Origin: Clostridiales bacterium GWF2_38_85 | GTDB taxonomy: Bacteria; Bacillota; Clostridia; Oscillospirales; CAG-382 | Direction: 5' to 3' | Length of the DNA stretch: 64,000 nt | NCBI GenBank assembly: GCA_001797275.1 | Contig: MGOY01000018.1 | Span: forward strand, 62,001 to 126,000 | Part shown: one piece after another, positions 61,034 through 64,000 of the stretch | Layout of the letters: the number at the start of each line of letters is the position of its first letter | Numbering within the stretch: the stretch's first letter is position 1 | Program-made: the position numbers and the translations under genes | The notes under the pieces: generated by a model | What the model was told of the DNA's origin: nothing | Seen by the model: only the letters and a program-made list of their open reading frames with translations | Databases searched by the model: none

Positions 61034-62062
61034 CTACTCATTTATAATAAGTTGTTTAGCAAAAACTTTCATTCTTTCAGAAAAGCTGCTGCATAATTTT
61101 TCCCCGTATTTAATACAGTTTTCTATATTACTATCACTTGCATCATCAAGACTGCCCAGACAGGGCAAATCAGATATTTTTGTTCCGTCTATTCTTAAAT
61201 AACGGTGTTCAGAAACAAAATCAGAATGAAATATTGTTCTGAGTTGATAATCTGCAGTCTGAGAAATCGCATCCATAAAAATTCCGAGTATCGGTAATGC
61301 CCAGCTTGCTTTCCCCCAATTCTTTGCTTTTTTAACATTTATTGTACTTTTGTTTTGACCAATTCCGATCGACAGAATCTTCACATTTTGATTATATATG
61401 CAGCTTTTCCAGCCAACCAGCTTCTCAAGCTCGACGAAAGCACACATCGATGGGTTGTTTGCAAATACACCGCCGTCAATAAGATAACTGTAATCATTGG
61501 ACATGGGCTTTACCGGCGCAACAGGGAAGTATGACGGAGCAGATGAGGTTGCCCGCAGCACATCTTTTAAATAATAATCTCTTTCTATGTAGGCTTTCGC
61601 ATTTTCACGATCAAAAAAAACACACTTTCGGATCCCAATATTGAAAGCCGGGATCAGACAGGGCTTCAAGCATTCACTGAGTCTTGTATCACCAAAAACT
61701 GCATTCAAAGCATTAATCAATTTTTTTTCAGAATATTTAGCGCAGAATAATCCATTGAATGTATATAAATTTCGTAAAAAAGAATTTTTGAATATGCTTT
61801 TTCCAATTTTAATATATATGTCAACAACATCTTTTGCAGAAAACTTCGGTCTTTTATCGTTTTTACTGTCAGGACACAGATATGTACCGCATAAAATACC
61901 TCCGGCACTTGTTCCGGCAAAGAAATCAAAATAGTCACAAAGCCTTGCGTTTTTGTTACCGCTGAATTGAATCAGATAATTTTCAAGCTGTGACAGTACA
62001 ACTGCGGTAACCAGACCGTTAATACCTCCGCCGTCAATACACAAAACCCTAAATGAAGACAT
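61034..62062 (-). CDS. Patatin-like phospholipase
   Basis: 342-residue patatin-family lipid hydrolase. Oxyanion-hole motif CIDGGGINGL, nucleophile elbow AGTSAGGI near residue 51 and catalytic DGGVFANNPS near residue 195 are all present. Acts on phospholipids or neutral lipids in the cytoplasm. The arrangement resembles CBASS CapV effectors in fold, but no cyclase gene lies nearby, so I call it a housekeeping or unassigned patatin. ATG behind GAGGAGGTGGCGG. Confidence 0.9.
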   Translation of the reverse strand: MSSFRVLCIDGGGINGLVTAVVLSQLENYLIQFSGNKNARLCDYFDFFAGTSAGGILCGTYLCPDSKNDKRPKFSAKDVVDIYIKIGKSIFKNSFLRNLYTFNGLFCAKYSEKKLINALNAVFGDTRLSECLKPCLIPAFNIGIRKCVFFDRENAKAYIERDYYLKDVLRATSSAPSYFPVAPVKPMSNDYSYLIDGGVFANNPSMCAFVELEKLVGWKSCIYNQNVKILSIGIGQNKSTINVKKAKNWGKASWALPILGIFMDAISQTADYQLRTIFHSDFVSEHRYLRIDGTKISDLPCLGSLDDASDSNIENCIKYGEKLCSSFSERMKVFAKQLIINE

Positions 62063-62121
62063 TCCGCCACCTCCTCATAAGTCATTTTATGAAGATAGTA
62101 ACGGAATGTTGTATTTCAAAT

Positions 62122-62541
62122 TTATATATTTAAATTTACTTTTGATTTTTGTGTGATTTTATTCACTTTTTCTGTAACAAATATCGCCGGAAAAGAAAGC
62201 AGAAACCAAATAAACGTAAGTTGTGGGCAAATCTGACCGAGAAGGTTGAAGGACAATTCCGAATAATCCCATACCTGCAAGCCCATTAATATATTAACAA
62301 AAAATCCGATTATAAACTCTATTACAGTAATTAACGCGCTGCACATAGCCGCTTTTATTACTTTGCAGAATCTGCAGAATGGATTTATAACATTGCAAAA
62401 ATAGTGTATAAGAACAAGACAAACCCCACCTGCGATAAACATTGATATATGAGTTTTTCTGCGATATAGAATTTCAAGCAGAGCATATATCGAACCCCCA
62501 ATGAGAAATAACAAGGATATTAGTTTTATTTTTTTTAACAT
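62122..62541 (-). CDS. Small polytopic membrane protein, ABC-transporter type IV-like
   Basis: 139-residue protein with four or five membrane helices, resembling the putative ABC-transporter type IV (DUF1113-type) membrane proteins. It has a cysteine-rich loop FCNVINPFCRFCKV. I use the ATG at 62541 with GGAGGG six bases upstream; the track's longer start runs through this site. That ribosome site lies in a possible hairpin (62549-62574). Confidence 0.72.
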   Translation of the reverse strand: MLKKIKLISLLFLIGGSIYALLEILYRRKTHISMFIAGGVCLVLIHYFCNVINPFCRFCKVIKAAMCSALITVIEFIIGFFVNILMGLQVWDYSELSFNLLGQICPQLTFIWFLLSFPAIFVTEKVNKITQKSKVNLNI

Positions 62542-62548
62542 AAAAATC

Positions 62549-62574
62549 CCTCCGGAAATGTATTTTCCCGGAGG
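62549..62574 (-). promoter_or_regulatory. Hairpin enclosing the ribosome site of the membrane-protein gene
   Basis: On the minus strand CCTCCGG pairs with CCGGAGG (7 bp, extendable past a bulge by AAA/TTT). The 3' arm contains the Shine-Dalgarno GGAGG. When folded it would block translation of the gene starting at 62541. It could equally be a chance pairing, because any CCTCC near a ribosome site pairs with it. Confidence 0.45.
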
Positions 62575-62630
62575 TGATTTTTTCCGAGAACAAATTCCAT
62601 ATAATGAAATTATTCTCAAAGTTAATTTAT

Positions 62631-64000
62631 TTATTCATTTGAATCGGGCTTTTCAGAATTATTTTGATCATCAGGTTGACTGCTCGGAGTTTCCGGAGGT
62701 GATCCAGTAAAATCAAGGACATTATTAAATTGTTTATTATATACTTCTTTCTTATTATAAGGAATATAGTCTTCTTCAAAATAGTCTTCTTTGAAGAATG
62801 CATAAGGTTTGTTTTCGGGTTTTCTGAGCTTCCTGTTGAGTATTATATAAAGAATCCAGAGCAGTAAAGCACCAACAGTTATAAATATACCCTCATACAT
62901 ACCTTCAGCAACATAATTGAAGCGGATTGTATTTGCACCTGCTTCGCATTTGACTGCCATAAGTCCGTTGAAAACTTCCATTATTTCAACTTTCTCACCG
63001 TTTACGGTTGCTGTCCAGCCGACATCATTCGGAACGCTGAAAAATACATAGTTTTCTGAGTCAAGAGTTATTTCAGCTGAGAATCCATTATTGTCATATT
63101 CGAAGCTTTCGGCAGCGCTTTCAGCACGAAGCTTGCAGTTTACTGCATAATCATCGTAATCCAAAGAACCTTTTTCAGAGAAAGTAACTTCGGTCATGTA
63201 CTTTGAATATTCATCAGCAAATTCATCCGGTACAATCAGGAAAGCAGTAGAATATATATGCCTTGATGATGACGAAATTTTATCAAATTCACTGTAGGTC
63301 ATGAATTTGTCATATGTGAAGCCCATGGGAATAAAATCATCGTTTATCAGAACAGTATAACCATTTTGTTCATTAAGTACAGTAAATCCCTCAGGTTTAA
63401 CCTTATTTATCTTTGAGGTTTCGATAACGCCATATTTGACTGACAACAGACCACGCAATCCGTAATATTTAGCTTCGGGTCTTGAACCGACATCACGTGT
63501 AACTCCGAACTTCGGATAGAAAGACATTACCGATGGAGGAACTACTGTGTGGAAGCATCTGATACTCGGCACATCCCAGTACAATCCGAGGTTGTCAAGT
63601 GAATCCTCAAAGGTGTCGATCCTGAAGAATTCCTCACCTTCAAAAATCATAACCTCATCACCGGCTATCGCCTGATCAATCATATAATCGCTGTTCCAAG
63701 AATGTAATTTACCATAGAATAGATGATTTGAACCGTATATGACAATAGTAGTCATTACAACATACGTTAATAATTTATCAAAGGTTTTCTTGCCGCGGTA
63801 ATATTTCATCAGAATATAGGTAATAATCAGAGAAGCAAAGGCTATTGCAACATAAACCCAGAACCTGTCGATGAAATTCGCTTGTCCTAATTGATAATTA
63901 CCGTCCTTGTCACGCCATGTTAATCCGAGAACAATAGCAAAGGCAGCACAGACAAGTCCATTGATAATAAGACCTTTTTTGAAATTTATTTCTTTTCGGT
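62631..64000 (-). CDS. YfhO-like membrane protein, C-terminal part (cut by right edge)
   Basis: C-terminal portion of a YfhO / GT-C-like bacterial membrane protein. The frame stays open from the track's ATG (63809) to the right edge (I read QANFIDRFWVYVAIAF and further hydrophobic residues beyond it), so the gene continues outside. Visible: two hydrophobic helices before base 63700, a long extracellular domain (YYGLRGLLSVKYGV; NVGWTATVNG-like FFSVPNDVGWTATVNGEKV, a YfhO hallmark), a last membrane helix (GIFITVGALLLWILYIIL) and an acidic cytoplasmic tail. Family members are linked to glycosylation of lipoteichoic acid. Confidence 0.85.
   Translation of the reverse strand, partial: RKEINFKKGLIINGLVCAAFAIVLGLTWRDKDGNYQLGQANFIDRFWVYVAIAFASLIITYILMKYYRGKKTFDKLLTYVVMTTIVIYGSNHLFYGKLHSWNSDYMIDQAIAGDEVMIFEGEEFFRIDTFEDSLDNLGLYWDVPSIRCFHTVVPPSVMSFYPKFGVTRDVGSRPEAKYYGLRGLLSVKYGVIETSKINKVKPEGFTVLNEQNGYTVLINDDFIPMGFTYDKFMTYSEFDKISSSSRHIYSTAFLIVPDEFADEYSKYMTEVTFSEKGSLDYDDYAVNCKLRAESAAESFEYDNNGFSAEITLDSENYVFFSVPNDVGWTATVNGEKVEIMEVFNGLMAVKCEAGANTIRFNYVAEGMYEGIFITVGALLLWILYIILNRKLRKPENKPYAFFKEDYFEEDYIPYNKKEVYNKQFNNVLDFTGSPPETPSSQPDDQNNSEKPDSNE

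Noticed and set aside
61034-62062. Patatin gene as a CBASS effector
   Set aside because: No cyclic-nucleotide synthase, E1/E2 or HORMA gene is nearby; genes on both sides are ordinary.
1-64000. CRISPR arrays, rRNA genes, complete IS elements
   Set aside because: No regularly spaced repeats, rRNA-like sequence or transposase ORF was found on either strand.

Overview
The window is DNA from a low-GC Gram-positive, most likely a Clostridia / Oscillospiraceae-type gut or rumen bacterium. This rests on the strong AGGAGG ribosome sites, a DUF4364-nth pair, an acpP-U32 peptidase pair, a GH36 alpha-galactosidase, a DUF6259 glycosidase-like protein and a spore-photoproduct-lyase-type radical SAM protein. 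No rRNA, intact tRNA, CRISPR array or IS transposase was seen. The taxon is an inference.

Bases 1-35,603 are the right-hand part of an integrated genomic island. It ends with its own tyrosine recombinase (33,463-34,950) and excisionase, beside two copies of a 30-base direct repeat and a degenerate 3' remnant of tRNA-Thr(GGU). The left end lies outside the window, and no relaxase or type IV secretion genes are visible. The island has four blocks. (1) Defence, 1-14,506: a type 1 BREX operon (brxC 3' part, pglX, pglZ, brxL) with an AT-rich TIR-domain gene between pglX and pglZ, then a three-gene ABC-3C set (nuclease-like protein, middle component, DUF3732 zinc-hook ATPase). (2) An accessory enzyme array, 14,563-29,734: about 20 tightly packed same-strand genes. 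They encode P-loop kinase/nucleotidyltransferase, PHP, HAD, GNAT, MccF-like, PyrE, GrpB, TIM-barrel, Nudix, 5'-3' exonuclease, methyltransferase-PNPOx fusion, GNAT-DinB fusion, two VOC proteins, a toroid protein, two AraC-GyrI regulators and a WYL regulator. (3) A switch module, 29,758-31,173: XRE repressor and ImmA-type protease with repeated TGTTCAGTT operators. (4) A recombination module, 31,464-34,950: sigma-like protein, a long non-coding stretch, an orphan MazF, small proteins, Xis and Int.

Bases 34,951-35,603 are a scar. An integrase C-terminal remnant and a truncated HTH gene sit between the two direct repeats, which suggests successive insertions at one site.

From 35,609 to 64,000 the DNA reads as ordinary chromosome. 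It holds carbohydrate use (DUF6259, GH36), a radical SAM protein, a GT4-CsaB fusion, ruvX, a lipoprotein, a two-HTH regulator, hcp with a divergent Crp/Fnr regulator (nitrosative stress), a GT39-like membrane protein, U32 peptidase and acpP, DUF4364 and nth, a MarR-controlled heterodimeric ABC exporter, an amidase, a patatin and a YfhO-like protein cut by the right edge. Two membrane-protein genes there have leaders in which the ribosome site can be hidden in a hairpin; the one before the GT39-like gene has two mutually exclusive pairings.

The strongest points for follow-up are the TIR gene in the BREX operon beside a complete ABC-3C set, the mosaic base composition of pglX and brxL, paired in-frame gene fusions in the enzyme array, the non-coding stretch before the orphan mazF, and the switch-like leader at 52,264-52,337.
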